64,000 bases of DNA from Botrimarina mediterranea (GTDB lineage Bacteria > Planctomycetota > Planctomycetia > Pirellulales > Lacipirellulaceae). Every line of letters begins with the position of its first letter. Position 1 is the stretch's first letter. Under the pieces are notes generated by a model that searched no databases, was not told where the DNA came from, and saw only the letters and a program-made list of their open reading frames with translations. This document shows positions 37,576 to 46,543 of this stretch, in pieces. The stretch covers positions 4,435,363-4,499,362 of the forward strand of contig NZ_CP036349.1 in assembly GCF_007753265.1 (NCBI RefSeq), written 5' to 3'. A program made the translations under genes and the position numbers.

Positions 37576-37660
37576 TGCAGGAGGCGTCTCCGACGCCGAT
37601 TGCGGCGTCCACTCCGCAACGGCATCGTACGCGAAATCGGCGTTGGAGACGCCTCCTACA
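37576..37660. repeat. Palindromic repeat family B, copy 2
   Basis: Arms 37576-37601 and 37635-37660 carry the GGAGGCGTCTCC core but lack the symmetric CCAGACGCC extension (CGTCTCCGACGCC instead). It lies between the convergent RND pump and M24 peptidase genes. Confidence 0.85.
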
Positions 37661-37665
37661 TTTTG

Positions 37666-38865
37666 TTAACCGAACGGCTTGTCGATCGATTCGCTTGGCT
37701 TCGTCAGCCACTCGGCGCCGCTTTCGGTGACGAGGAAGTGGTCTTCGAGGCGGACGCCCATCTCGCCGTAGACGCAGAGGGTGGGCTCGATGCTGGCGAT
37801 GTTGCCGGGCGTTAGCGGCGTGTCGTTGCGGCGGACCAGGTAGGGCCGCTCGTGGCACTCGAGGCCGAGGCCGTGCCCCGTGCGGTGCGGCAGGCCGGGC
37901 GTTTTGTAGTCGGGACCGAAGCCATGCTTGGCGATCACGGCCCGCGCCGCCTCGTCAACGTCGCTGCACGGCGCGCCGGGCTTCGCTGCGTCGAACGCCG
38001 CTTGCTGCGCTTCGTGTTCGACCGCCCAGAGTTGGCGTTGTCGTTCGGTCGGCTCGCCGAAGACATACGTCCGCGTCAGGTCGGACTGGTATCCGTGTAC
38101 TGCACAACCGATGTCCACCAGCACCGTATCCCCGTCGCGGAGCGTCTGCTCCCCCTCGGGCCCGTGCGGGTAGGCGGTCTGGTCGGCGAAGGCGACGATC
38201 GAAAACGTGTTGCCGCCATCGGCGCCCCCCTCACGGTGCATCCGGTCGGCGGCGGCGGCGATCTCGGTGTTCGTCATGCCGGGCCGGAGCATCTCGTGGA
38301 CGCGGCGGTGCACGTCGAGCGTCAGCCCCATCGCCCAGCGGATGATGGCGATCTCGGCGGGGCTCTTCACGGCCCGGCAAGCGGCGACGGTGCCCACCGG
38401 GTCAACTAGCTCGATGCTCGGCGCCTCGCTACGTATCCCCGCGACGAACGCCCACGGCGTCGCCTCGTCGAACGCCAGCTTCTCGGCCCGCCACTCACTG
38501 AGCAGCTGCGCGACCAACCGATAGGGCGACTCTTCCTCCTGCCAGACACGGACCGCGTCGCCCACCCGCAAGAGCTGACGAACCTTCGGCTCCTCGAACG
38601 CCGGCGCCACATAGACCGGGTCTCCCTCTCGCCCAATCATCGCGCCCAGAAGCCGTTCGCTGATCCCCCAACCCACGCCCGTGAAGTACCGCAAGCTCGC
38701 CCCGCCGGGGAGCAGCACTGCGTCGACGTTCTGTTCCGCCATCCGTCGCTGCAAACAATCGATCCGCTGGCGATGGTCTTCGGCGGTTATCGCAGGCGGT
38801 TGAGGCGGCACAGGTCGGCTCGGCAGTAAACAGGCTATGATTGAGATAGGACCATCGAAACCCAT
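37666..38865 (-). CDS. M24 family Xaa-Pro peptidase
   Basis: The protein has 399 residues from ATG 38865; the first 25 residues before the creatinase N domain are Pro-rich and may be overcalled. The C-terminal pita-bread fold shows the five metal ligands: Asp in VDIG, Asp in SDLTRTY, His in HRTGHGLGLECHE, Glu in SIEPTLC and Glu in RLEDHF. It is typical of aminopeptidase P or prolidase and cleaves peptide bonds next to proline using two Mn or Co ions. No export signal is clear. Palindromic repeat B2 lies at its 3' end. Confidence 0.92.
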   Translation of the reverse strand: MGFDGPISIIACLLPSRPVPPQPPAITAEDHRQRIDCLQRRMAEQNVDAVLLPGGASLRYFTGVGWGISERLLGAMIGREGDPVYVAPAFEEPKVRQLLRVGDAVRVWQEEESPYRLVAQLLSEWRAEKLAFDEATPWAFVAGIRSEAPSIELVDPVGTVAACRAVKSPAEIAIIRWAMGLTLDVHRRVHEMLRPGMTNTEIAAAADRMHREGGADGGNTFSIVAFADQTAYPHGPEGEQTLRDGDTVLVDIGCAVHGYQSDLTRTYVFGEPTERQRQLWAVEHEAQQAAFDAAKPGAPCSDVDEAARAVIAKHGFGPDYKTPGLPHRTGHGLGLECHERPYLVRRNDTPLTPGNIASIEPTLCVYGEMGVRLEDHFLVTESGAEWLTKPSESIDKPFG

Positions 38866-38939
38866 CTCACCGATCCTGTAAACCTCTCCGCCCTTGGCGC
38901 TCTTGGCGCCTTGGCGGTTCCAACATCACCGATTGAACC

Positions 38940-39863
38940 ATGAAGGTCTCCATCATCGGCGCCGGCCGCGTCGGCTCGACGCTCGCCTACACGCTCGTCG
39001 TCAAGGAAGTCGTGGACGAGATCGTGATTGTCGGTCGCAATCGAGACGCCGCCGAGGGGGACGCGCTCGACCTCCAGCACGCCCACCTCTTCGTCGATCG
39101 CAACATCGACATCCGCGCGGGCGAGATCGCCGACACGGCCGGCTCGGAGGTGCTCGTCATCTGCGCGTCGGCGCCGTGGAAGGAGAACTTCACCGACCGC
39201 TTGAAGGCCGCCGCCGATAATACGCGGCTGATGGAAGAGCTGATCCCGCCGCTGGCGGCAGCCTCTCCCGACGCAAAGATCGTGATGATCTCGAACCCCG
39301 TCGATGTGCTGACCTGGCACGCCATCCGGCTGTCGGGCTTCAGTCCCGACCGCGTCATGGGGACCGGGACGCTCGTCGACTCGGCCCGCTTCCGCGACAT
39401 GGTGAGCGAAGAGGTCGGCATCCACCCCGCCGACATCCGGGTGTACTCGATGGGCGAACACGGCGACAGCCAGTTCCTCGCCTTCAGCTGCGCCGAGGCG
39501 GGCGGCGAGCCGCTCGAAGACCGCCCCGACCGCCGGGAGATGTTCGCCCGCGCCGTCGGCGCCGGTTACGAGGTCTTCAACAAGAAGGGCTGCACGAACT
39601 ACGCGATCGCGATGGCGGCGACCTACCTCATCGAAGCGATCGTCACCGACGCCCGCCACACGATGCCCCTCTCGGTGCTGATCGATGGCTACCAGGGCGT
39701 CAGCGGCGTCTGCCTGAGCGTGCCGGTGGTGGTCGGAAAGAAAGGGATTGTGCGTTGGATGAAGCCGGAGTTGAACGAAGAGGAAGCCGAGGCGTTTCGC
39801 GCCAGTGCTAGCGTGATCCGCAAGGTGATCGTCGGCACGCTGCGCGAAGACAAGGACGTTTAG
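38940..39863 (+). CDS. Lactate/malate dehydrogenase family protein
   Basis: The protein has 307 residues with the Rossmann start KVSIIGAGRVGSTLAYTL. Catalytic residues of the superfamily are present: Asp/Arg in VDSARFRD and His in GEHGDSQF. The mobile loop reads ICASAPWKENFTDRLK. If aligned on its Arg (LDH number 109), the residue at specificity position 102 is Trp, where lactate enzymes have Gln and malate enzymes Arg. This places the enzyme outside the two standard groups, so the substrate should be left open. It uses NAD(H) in the cytoplasm. It is the sole gene between a divergent peptidase gene and repeat B3. Confidence 0.85.
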   Translation: MKVSIIGAGRVGSTLAYTLVVKEVVDEIVIVGRNRDAAEGDALDLQHAHLFVDRNIDIRAGEIADTAGSEVLVICASAPWKENFTDRLKAAADNTRLMEELIPPLAAASPDAKIVMISNPVDVLTWHAIRLSGFSPDRVMGTGTLVDSARFRDMVSEEVGIHPADIRVYSMGEHGDSQFLAFSCAEAGGEPLEDRPDRREMFARAVGAGYEVFNKKGCTNYAIAMAATYLIEAIVTDARHTMPLSVLIDGYQGVSGVCLSVPVVVGKKGIVRWMKPELNEEEAEAFRASASVIRKVIVGTLREDKDV

Positions 39864-39878
39864 CTAGCAAATCCACTA

Positions 39879-39961
39879 TGGGAGGGGTCTCCAGACCCCG
39901 ATTACGGTGTCCATGCCGTAACGGCGTGGTGCGCGTAATCGGGGTCTGGAGACCCCTCCCA
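39879..39961. repeat. Palindromic repeat family B, copy 3 (GGGG subtype)
   Basis: A perfect 28-base inverted repeat (39879-39906 with 39934-39961) uses the GGAGGGGTCTCCAGACCCC form instead of the GGAGGCGTCTCC form. The loop holds GTCCATGCCGTAACGGCGTG. It lies between two plus-strand genes. Confidence 0.9.
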
Positions 39962-40034
39962 CAATCGTTCCATTCTTTATCCTGCCACGATTCGCCTTGC
40001 CATCGTTGGCAGCCGCTAGTACGGTCCACGGCCA

Positions 40035-41399
40035 ATGTCTTCATTTTGGCGCACGGAGTCGGTCATGGGCGACGCAAAACGACTTGAAGCGGCGAAGCGG
40101 CTCTTTGGGATGATCGGCCAGAAGCTCGGCGCCGAGATCTCGGTGCGGCTGTGGGATGGGTCGGTCGTGCCCCTGGGTCCCAACGCCGACCCGAACATCG
40201 GCCTCTCGATCCGCGGCCCCGGGGTCATCGGCGCGCTGTTGCGGCGGCCTTCGCTCGAGACCGTCATCCGCCAGTACGCCACCGGCGGCGTCGACTTCTA
40301 CGGCGCCGACTTCATCGACTTCGCCGACAAGGCCCGCGTCAAGAACTCGCGCCGCCGCGTCGGCAAGGTGAGCAAGCTCGCCGTCGCACGGAATCTGTTG
40401 CCGTTCCTCTTTGCACGGGATGAGCCGGTCCAAGACAAGAACGGCTTTAACGGCGATGACGCTGGCTTTGATCGCGAGCAGTCCGCCAACAAAGATTACA
40501 TCCAGTTCCACTACGACATCGGCAACGACTTCTACAAGTTGTTCCTCGATCGGAACATGGTCTACACCTGCGGGTACTTCACCGACTGGAACAACTCGCT
40601 CGAGCAGGCGCAGCTCGACAAGCTCGACATGATCTGCCGCAAGCTACAACTCAAGCCGGGCGAGCGGATGCTCGATATCGGCTGTGGCTGGGGCGCGCTG
40701 ATCTGCCACGCTGCCGAGCACTACGGCGTTTACGCCCACGGCGTGACGCTCGCCGAAGAACAGGTCGAGTACACGCAGCAGCTGATCCGTGAGCGTGGCC
40801 TCGAGGGCCGGGCGAGCATCGAGCTCAAGGACTACAACGACGTCGAGGGGTCGTTCGACAAGGTCTCGTCGATCGGCATGGTCGAGCACGTCGGCATCGC
40901 CAACATGCCCCTCTATCTGAACAAGATCAACTCGCTGCTGCCCGACCGGGGCATCTTCCTCAACCACGGCATTACCCGGCCGGCGAAGAAGTCGGCCCGC
41001 AAGTTCCGCAAGCTGCGGCCCGAGCAGAAGGCCCTCCGCAAGTACATCTTCCCGGGCGGCGAGCTCGATCACATCGGCCACAGCCTCGAGCTGATGGAGT
41101 CGCACGGCTTCCGCGTCAGCGACGTCGAGGGCTGGCGCGACCACTACGCCCAGACCTGCCGGCACTGGTGCCGCAACTTGTACCGCAACCGGGACGAGGC
41201 GATCCGGCTGGTGGGCGCGGAGAAGTACCGGCTGTGGCTGGCTTACTTGGGAGGCGTGAGCTACTCGCTCGGCGACGGTTCGGCGTGCATCTTCCAGACG
41301 GTAGCGACCAAGCACGCCTCGAAGGGCGTCAGCGGCATGCCGCCGACGCGCCAGCATCTCTACGAGCCGCGTCCGGCAGGCGCTCGGGCGGCGGCGTAA
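40035..41399 (+). CDS. cfa: Cyclopropane-fatty-acyl-phospholipid synthase family
   Basis: The protein has 454 residues from ATG 40035; ATG 40065 is an alternative and would remove ten residues. The N-terminal lipid-binding region precedes the SAM methyltransferase fold. The family signature YIQFHYDIGNDFYKLFLD is clear, as are YTCGYF and the SAM-binding LDIGCGWGALICHAAEHYG. The enzyme transfers a methylene from SAM to unsaturated acyl chains of membrane lipids, a change linked to stress and stationary phase. It appears to be expressed alone. Confidence 0.93.
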   Translation: MSSFWRTESVMGDAKRLEAAKRLFGMIGQKLGAEISVRLWDGSVVPLGPNADPNIGLSIRGPGVIGALLRRPSLETVIRQYATGGVDFYGADFIDFADKARVKNSRRRVGKVSKLAVARNLLPFLFARDEPVQDKNGFNGDDAGFDREQSANKDYIQFHYDIGNDFYKLFLDRNMVYTCGYFTDWNNSLEQAQLDKLDMICRKLQLKPGERMLDIGCGWGALICHAAEHYGVYAHGVTLAEEQVEYTQQLIRERGLEGRASIELKDYNDVEGSFDKVSSIGMVEHVGIANMPLYLNKINSLLPDRGIFLNHGITRPAKKSARKFRKLRPEQKALRKYIFPGGELDHIGHSLELMESHGFRVSDVEGWRDHYAQTCRHWCRNLYRNRDEAIRLVGAEKYRLWLAYLGGVSYSLGDGSACIFQTVATKHASKGVSGMPPTRQHLYEPRPAGARAAA

Positions 41400-41780
41400 C
41401 GTTGCGGCGACCTTTGGACCGCCATCATTGCTGCCGTTGATCGACCGGCAGGTGCGTTGCGCGTCGCCATTGCAGAATGCTCTGCGACAGACCACAAGCA
41501 CGTGAACGTTGTGGATGCTTTGGCGCTGCCCCACCTAGCGATTTAGCGAAGATCGTGTTTATCTCGGCGCGCCTTTGCCGCTCAGGACGCCTCTTTTTGA
41601 AGGCGCTCGCAAGAGATTGTCGCCGATTGTGACGGCGAGGCATGTCGTTTGCCTAGCTGACGTGCCAGTCGCATCGCCTCGACGCCCTTAGCGCTGACCG
41701 GTGATTTTGCGCCTTCGCAACCGCCGGTTGTGTTTCTCATGCGGGGCCGCCCCGCCCTCCCCTCTATCGGAGATGTCAAG
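41400..41780. other. Intergenic region
   Basis: About 380 bases lie between CFA synthase and the DUF4142 gene. A 72-residue minus-strand frame (41425-41643) is basic and Gln/Arg-rich and shows no family. GGAG at about 41769 is the likely ribosome site of the next gene. No repeat or RNA gene is recognised. Confidence 0.5.
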
Positions 41781-42476
41781 ATGAAGTGTCTGTTAACCGT
41801 TGCCCTGTGTGTCGCCATGACGTCCGTCGTATCGGCACAGGTCGTTCAGACGTCGGGCCAACAGAACATTCAGTCGTCGACGCGCGCCAACAGCTCGCAG
41901 ATCGACAACCGCGTCGCGTCCTGCCTGATCCTCGCCAACCTGGGCGAGATCGAGATCGCCAAGTTCGCCGAAGAGAACCTCGACGACGGCGACGTCAAGA
42001 AGTTCGCCAAGACGCTGGCCGAAGACCACAAGAAGCTCAACAAAGAACTAGAACGCTTCGCGCCGCAGGCCGCTTCGACCAAGCTCTCCAGCGACAGCAG
42101 CTCGTGGGATCGCGATCAGCAGCGTTCGCAGCAGGCCGGCACTAACATTACGCCGGGCTTTGATAATCCCAGTGCGTCGCAACAGACGGCCGCACAGAAC
42201 CCGACCGACAAGAAGCTCTTCCAGATCGAGAAAGAAGCCACGCAGAACTGCGTCGCTATGACCAAGGAAGAACTGCAAGAGACCAGTGGTAAGGAGATGG
42301 AGCAGGCGTTCCTGGGTTGCCAGGTCGCCACGCACATTCAGATGGTCGCCCACCTGAAGGCGGCCGAGAATGCGGTCTCGCCCGAACTGAAGCAGGTGGT
42401 CGCCGACGCGAAGGAGAAGGTCCAGTCGCACCTCGACAAGGCCAAGAAGCTGATGAAGGAGCAGAAGAATAGCTAA
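41781..42476 (+). CDS. Secreted DUF4142 protein
   Basis: The protein has 231 residues from ATG 41781, chosen because it gives a clean signal peptide (MKCLLTVALCVAMTSVVSAQ) and has GGAG about nine bases upstream. The body is a ferritin-like helical bundle of the DUF4142 type: ILANLGEIEIAKFAEENLDD then VKKFAKTLAEDHKKLNKELE, and later FLGCQVATHIQMVAHLKAAE and a Lys-rich tail. It has a longer linker (about residues 95-150, Ser/Gln-rich) than most relatives. Function is unknown; relatives are often induced by stress. A clear terminator follows. Confidence 0.88.
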   Translation: MKCLLTVALCVAMTSVVSAQVVQTSGQQNIQSSTRANSSQIDNRVASCLILANLGEIEIAKFAEENLDDGDVKKFAKTLAEDHKKLNKELERFAPQAASTKLSSDSSSWDRDQQRSQQAGTNITPGFDNPSASQQTAAQNPTDKKLFQIEKEATQNCVAMTKEELQETSGKEMEQAFLGCQVATHIQMVAHLKAAENAVSPELKQVVADAKEKVQSHLDKAKKLMKEQKNS

Positions 42477-42503
42477 CCTGAGACTGCAACCGCTCTGAAG
42501 TGA

Positions 42504-42540
42504 GCCCGCCGCCATCCCGAGATGGCGGCGGGCTTTTTTT
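42504..42540 (+). terminator. Rho-independent terminator
   Basis: A 13-base stem (GCCCGCCGCCATC with GATGGCGGCGGGC, 42504-42516 with 42521-42533) has a 4-base loop and is followed by seven T. It lies 28 bases after the DUF4142 stop and is the clearest terminator in the window. Confidence 0.95.
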
Positions 42541-42901
42541 GTTGAAGCGGTCCGACGATCGTTCGGCGATCGGGGCTGACGGGACGCCTTTTGGAGCCGC
42601 GGCTGCCGCCCGACCCGGCGGTGGTCATGAACACCCGTCTACAGGCCCCACAGAGGCCCGTAGAAGGCCTCAAACACCTCGGGGCGACAGAACCTCACCT
42701 CGCCCTCGCAACGCCCTAACGTGCGTCCTAGAGGCTCAGGAGGGCGCCCCCCAAAGGGGCTGCCTTACCTGGGGATCGACCACCGCACGTCGGCCCAAAG
42801 TCCGCCGCCCTGTCGAACTTCCCGCCACGACCCGCGGAGGTCGGTCCCGGAGGTGTCGTTAAAGCGTGCTCCACATATAGCGTACTTCATTCCTCCGTAG
42901 C
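42541..42901. other. Intergenic region before repeat C2
   Basis: About 360 bases with no protein-like frame on either strand. The long palindromic repeat C2 follows at once, so the whole gap from DUF4142 to the PEP-CTERM gene is non-coding by eye. Confidence 0.5.
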
Positions 42902-43098
42902 GTCGCGTGCAGAAACGCGGAGACGCAGAGGCTAGGCAGCGAAGACTCACGCCAAGCCGCCAAGGCGCAAAGACAAAGTCGTTGAGAAATGAGCGTAGCC
43001 ACAAACGATCGCAGAGCAACGCGTTCTTTGCGGCTTAGCGCCTTTGCGTGAGTCTTCAAGTCATCCAACTCTGCTGTCTCAGCGCCTCTGCGCGAGAC
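42902..43098. repeat. Long palindromic repeat family C, copy 2
   Basis: A nested palindrome of about 197 bases. Its left arm and core (42902 to about 43055) match 63844-64000 with only scattered differences. The central part contains AAGTCGTTGAGAAATGAGCG. The inner arms use GACTCACGCCAAGCCGCCAA with TTTGCGGCTTAGCGCCTTTG. A frame across it on the minus strand recurs in the other copy, which reflects the shared repeat rather than a gene. Confidence 0.88.
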
Positions 43099-43162
43099 GT
43101 GATGGCAAATTGAAGAACGCTCTAGCTACCCCTCGGTCACAAAGGTCCCCTCGACGCGATCG

Positions 43163-43960
43163 TCAAGCACGGTTGCGCTGCCGACAACCCGTAGCGGAAC
43201 CAACTCCCAAAGTGGCGACCATCGCCCACACGAACAGACTGGCAGGCTCGGGGACTTCGCCGTCCGTGGGGGGTGGCGGCGGAGTCATCGTAATCGTGGG
43301 GTCCGTCAGCTTGTCACTTCCTTCGCCGGCGTTGACCTGCTGGAACCTGACGAACGACGTCAGTTTGTAGGAATCGTCGCCCGGGTCCGTGAGGGCGGAG
43401 AGGAACGCCGCTTCCAAGACGGCTGCCGTGCCCCCACTCAGCTTGATCGATACTTTGTCGCTCGAGCCAGCGGGGAGTGCGCCGTTCGCATTCCCGCCCT
43501 GAAAGTTGGCGTTGTCCGCGACCCCAAAATCGACGCTGCCAAACGGCGGCAAGCTTGCATTGACCAGCAAGGTGTCGAAGTACGCCACCGTGTCGCCGTC
43601 GAGGTCGGTCATCAGGCTGTTGGCGACGAGCGACACACCGATCGGAAGATCGATCGCAAAGCCGGTGAGCATCGACGCCGTGGCGCCGCTGCCGAAAACG
43701 GGACTGCCCGTGGTGTTGCTGATCAACAGTTCGAGATCGACCTCACCCGGCAGCAGCGAGTCGATGAAGCTCATCACGACCTTCGCCGACGCGCCCGTCG
43801 CGGTCGGGTTCGAGGACGTACTGTCGGCGCCAAAATTGAGTTCGATGCTCGCCTCCGCCGGCGCGGTCGCGACGAGCGACAACGCTCCGACGAGAAGACC
43901 AACCCCGTAGAAGCGTCCCCGTGCGGCGCCACCGATTCGAATCAAGTGTTGAGCATTCAT
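43163..43960 (-). CDS. PEP-CTERM sorting-signal protein
   Basis: The protein has 265 residues from ATG 43960. A Sec signal spans about residues 10-36 (YGVGLLVGALSLVATAPAEA). The body is beta-rich, Ser/Gly/Thr-rich and resembles choice-of-anchor-type domains. The C-terminus carries the VPEPAS motif, a membrane span (LFVWAMVATLGVG) and a basic tail (RQRNRA), which together form the PEP-CTERM sorting signal. An exosortase (not in this window) would cleave it, so the protein ends up in the envelope or exopolysaccharide matrix. The ligand is unknown. Confidence 0.88.
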   Translation of the reverse strand: MNAQHLIRIGGAARGRFYGVGLLVGALSLVATAPAEASIELNFGADSTSSNPTATGASAKVVMSFIDSLLPGEVDLELLISNTTGSPVFGSGATASMLTGFAIDLPIGVSLVANSLMTDLDGDTVAYFDTLLVNASLPPFGSVDFGVADNANFQGGNANGALPAGSSDKVSIKLSGGTAAVLEAAFLSALTDPGDDSYKLTSFVRFQQVNAGEGSDKLTDPTITMTPPPPPTDGEVPEPASLFVWAMVATLGVGSATGCRQRNRA

Positions 43961-44305
43961 GGTTGCAAACGAATAGGGTGGAAAAGACCCTTGCCAATCG
44001 CCCCCGGCGATCGACCTCAGAGAATCAAGCGACGACACAAGACCGCAGAGAGGAGAAACCCGCCCCGAGTTAAGGAGCGTGCTAGCTGCCGCAGCTGATC
44101 TCATTAACCGGATCTGCGGGCCGTTTGCAAGGAAAATCCCATTTTATTCGGTCAATACTCACCTGAGCCGGCCATCGGCGCCAGGCTATCGACCTCGTAA
44201 GAGGGCCCAACGTCGGGGCAAAGAGTCGGCATTTCAACCTGCCAACGAGAACCTGCACGCAGCCCGGCACTACAGATAAGGCTGAGCCGGGGGCGGCAGC
44301 CCGTA
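43961..44305. other. Intergenic region
   Basis: About 345 bases separate the PEP-CTERM start from the NagB/PIG-L stop, both on the minus strand. Open frames extend into it but show no conserved protein. The PEP-CTERM promoter is presumably here. No repeat was recognised. Confidence 0.5.
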
Positions 44306-46291
44306 CTAGACCACGCCTTCCAGCTCTCCCTTCCAGCGAACGAAACCCTCGATCGCTTCGAACTCCGACAGGCCCAGCTTGTCGTAGAGTTGCGCGCAGC
44401 CGCGGTTGCGGTCTTCGGCGCGTTGCCAGAACTCGCGCGGGTCGCTCCCCGGGAACAGGGCCCGGTCCTTCTGTGACTGGTGCTTAAAGATTGCGTTCCG
44501 CTTCCGCATCACCTCTTGCGGGCTCAGCGGGACGGCCATCTCGATTTGGTGCGGCTCCCACTCGTGCCACGCGCCGCGGTACAGCCAGACGACGCAGTGC
44601 TGGTACCAGTCGCGGTCCTTGATGCGGTCGCACGCCGTGAGGATCGCGCGGAGGCAAGTGCGGTGCGTGCCGTGCGGGTCCGACAGGTCGCCGGCGCAGT
44701 AGATCTGGTGCGGCTTAATCCGCTCGAGAAAATCGATGACGAGTTGGATGTCGTCTTCGCCGAGCGGGTTCTTGCGCACGCGGCCCGTCTGGTAGAAGGG
44801 CATGTCCATGAACGTGCAGCGTTCTTCCGGCACGCCCGCGACACGCGCGCCGGCGCGGGCCTCGGCGCGGCGGATGAGGCCTTTGATGGTTTGAACCTCG
44901 GGGCTATCCACCTGGCCGGGCTGCTTGTGACGGAGGAAGGTCTCGACGTGCTCTTCGAGCTTCGCGGTCTGCTCGGGGTTGATGCCAAACTGCTTGTTGA
45001 ACTCCGCCATGAACTCGGCGTAGCGGATCGCGTCGTCGTCGAACACAGCGACGTTGCCCGACGTCTGGTAGGCGATGTGGACCTCGTGGCCCTGATCGCA
45101 GAGGCGGATCAGCGTGCCGCCCATGCTGATGACGTCGTCGTCCGGGTGCGGCGAGAAGCAGATCACCCGCTTCGGGAAGATCTCGTCGTGCGGGCGGCGG
45201 CGGTCGCCGGGCTGTTGGCGCTCGAGCGGCTTGCCGCCGGGCCAGCCGGTGACGGTGGCCTGCAACTGGCGGAAGACTTGCAGGTTGATGTCGTAGGCGC
45301 GGCCCTTCTTGGCGAGCAGCTCTTGCAGGCCGTCCTCGTTGTAGTCCTCTTCGGTGAGCTTGAGGATCGGCTTGTTGAGCTTCCGTGCCAGCCAGATGAC
45401 GGCCTTGCGGGTCCAGTAGTCGTTCCACTCGAAGACGCCGCCGGGGCCCGAGGAGAGCGGCCCCAGCAGCCACGGCGCTTGGTAGCGTGTTAGCCGGTCG
45501 GCAGCGGCTTCGTCGAGGACCGCCACCGCGTTGTCGTGCTCTTGCAGGAAGCTCGCCGCGACGATCGGCGTCACGGGACCTTCGATCGCCTCGGCGACGA
45601 CCTTCGCCTTCCCTTCACCGAAGGCGAGCATGTAGACCTGCCGCGCTTCGAGGATCGTGCCAACGCCCATCGTGATCGCACGACGCGGCACGTAGTCCTC
45701 GCCAAAGAAGTCGCTCGCCGCGTCTTGGCGAGTCTTCTTGTCGAGCGTGATCATACGGGTGCGGCTCTCACGGCCGGAACCCGGCTCGTTGAAACCGATG
45801 TGGCCCGTGCGGCCGATGCCGAGGACCTGTATATCGACGCCGCCGAGATCCACGATCTTCTGCTCGTACGCCGCGCAGTGGGCGAGCACCTCTTCTTCGG
45901 GGAGCGTACCGTCGGGGATGTTGACGTTCGCTTGATCGATATCGATGTGGTCGAAGAGGTTCTCGTTCATGAACCGGACGTAGCTCTGCAGCTCGTTGGG
46001 CTGCATCGGGTAGTACTCGTCCAGGTTGAACGTGTGGACGCCGGCGAACGACAGGCCCTCTTCGCGGTGCAGCCGCACCAGCTCGGCGTAGACGGTCGTC
46101 GGCGTGCTGCCGGTCGCCAAGCCAAGGACGCAAGGCCGGCCCTCGGCGGCGCGCTCGCGGATCAGCTCGGCGATCTGGGCGGCGACGTACTCGCTGGCGC
46201 TCTTGGCGTGCTTGAACACGCAACAAGGGATCCGCTCGATCTGATTGCGGGGGTCGAGGTCCTTGAGGGTGGCGGGCTTCAAGGCGGCCAT
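44306..46291 (-). CDS. nagB: NagB-like / PIG-L (LmbE) deacetylase fusion
   Basis: The protein has 661 residues, more than twice NagB (about 265), because two enzymes are joined. Residues about 30-290 form a glucosamine-6-phosphate deaminase domain (LGLATGSTPTTVYAELVRL, FNLDEYYPM, GIGRTGHIGFNEPGS, then KKTRQDAA). From about 375 a PIG-L family domain follows (FSPHPDDDVISMGGTLI with the metal ligands, and later DLSDPHGTHRTC). This arrangement is known in Bacteroidetes and planctomycetes as a glucosamine-6-phosphate-deaminase-like protein. The two domains could deacetylate and deaminate amino sugars in sequence, which is inference. Repeat D lies between this gene and the next. Confidence 0.92.
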   Translation of the reverse strand: MAALKPATLKDLDPRNQIERIPCCVFKHAKSASEYVAAQIAELIRERAAEGRPCVLGLATGSTPTTVYAELVRLHREEGLSFAGVHTFNLDEYYPMQPNELQSYVRFMNENLFDHIDIDQANVNIPDGTLPEEEVLAHCAAYEQKIVDLGGVDIQVLGIGRTGHIGFNEPGSGRESRTRMITLDKKTRQDAASDFFGEDYVPRRAITMGVGTILEARQVYMLAFGEGKAKVVAEAIEGPVTPIVAASFLQEHDNAVAVLDEAAADRLTRYQAPWLLGPLSSGPGGVFEWNDYWTRKAVIWLARKLNKPILKLTEEDYNEDGLQELLAKKGRAYDINLQVFRQLQATVTGWPGGKPLERQQPGDRRRPHDEIFPKRVICFSPHPDDDVISMGGTLIRLCDQGHEVHIAYQTSGNVAVFDDDAIRYAEFMAEFNKQFGINPEQTAKLEEHVETFLRHKQPGQVDSPEVQTIKGLIRRAEARAGARVAGVPEERCTFMDMPFYQTGRVRKNPLGEDDIQLVIDFLERIKPHQIYCAGDLSDPHGTHRTCLRAILTACDRIKDRDWYQHCVVWLYRGAWHEWEPHQIEMAVPLSPQEVMRKRNAIFKHQSQKDRALFPGSDPREFWQRAEDRNRGCAQLYDKLGLSEFEAIEGFVRWKGELEGVV

Positions 46292-46448
46292 GGGCGTGCG
46301 CGAAAGTTTGGGTGGGGTGTGGCTAGAAACGTCAGTTTAACCGCAATCGCGGTCGGCGGTGCGGCGGATTGAGTAGTGAAGTCTCGAAAATGCGCAGAGA
46401 CTGGGGTTTGGGGAGTCGATCGGTAGGGGGGAGCGGGTTGGTGGTTCC

Positions 46449-46515
46449 CTCCGGTCGCTGACGCTCCCGGCTCGCCATCGTTCTGCTGGCGAGCCGGGAG
46501 CGTCAGCGACCGGAG
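46449..46515. repeat. Palindromic repeat family D
   Basis: A perfect 28-base inverted repeat (46449-46476 with 46488-46515) has an 11-base loop. The left arm begins CTCCGGTCGCTGACGCTCCC. A single arm of the same sequence lies at 53746-53773, and a partial second arm at 54075-54094. Confidence 0.9.
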
Positions 46516-46543
46516 CGTGCCACGCCCGAACTCACCACCCCAT

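Noticed and set aside
41425-41643. Basic 72-residue minus-strand frame after the CFA gene
   Set aside because: There is no ribosome site, no family and no conserved pattern, so coding cannot be supported.
42765-43019. Minus-strand frame similar to another at 63746-63961
   Set aside because: The similarity comes from the shared family C repeat. The frames extend into unrelated flanks and show no protein-like features.
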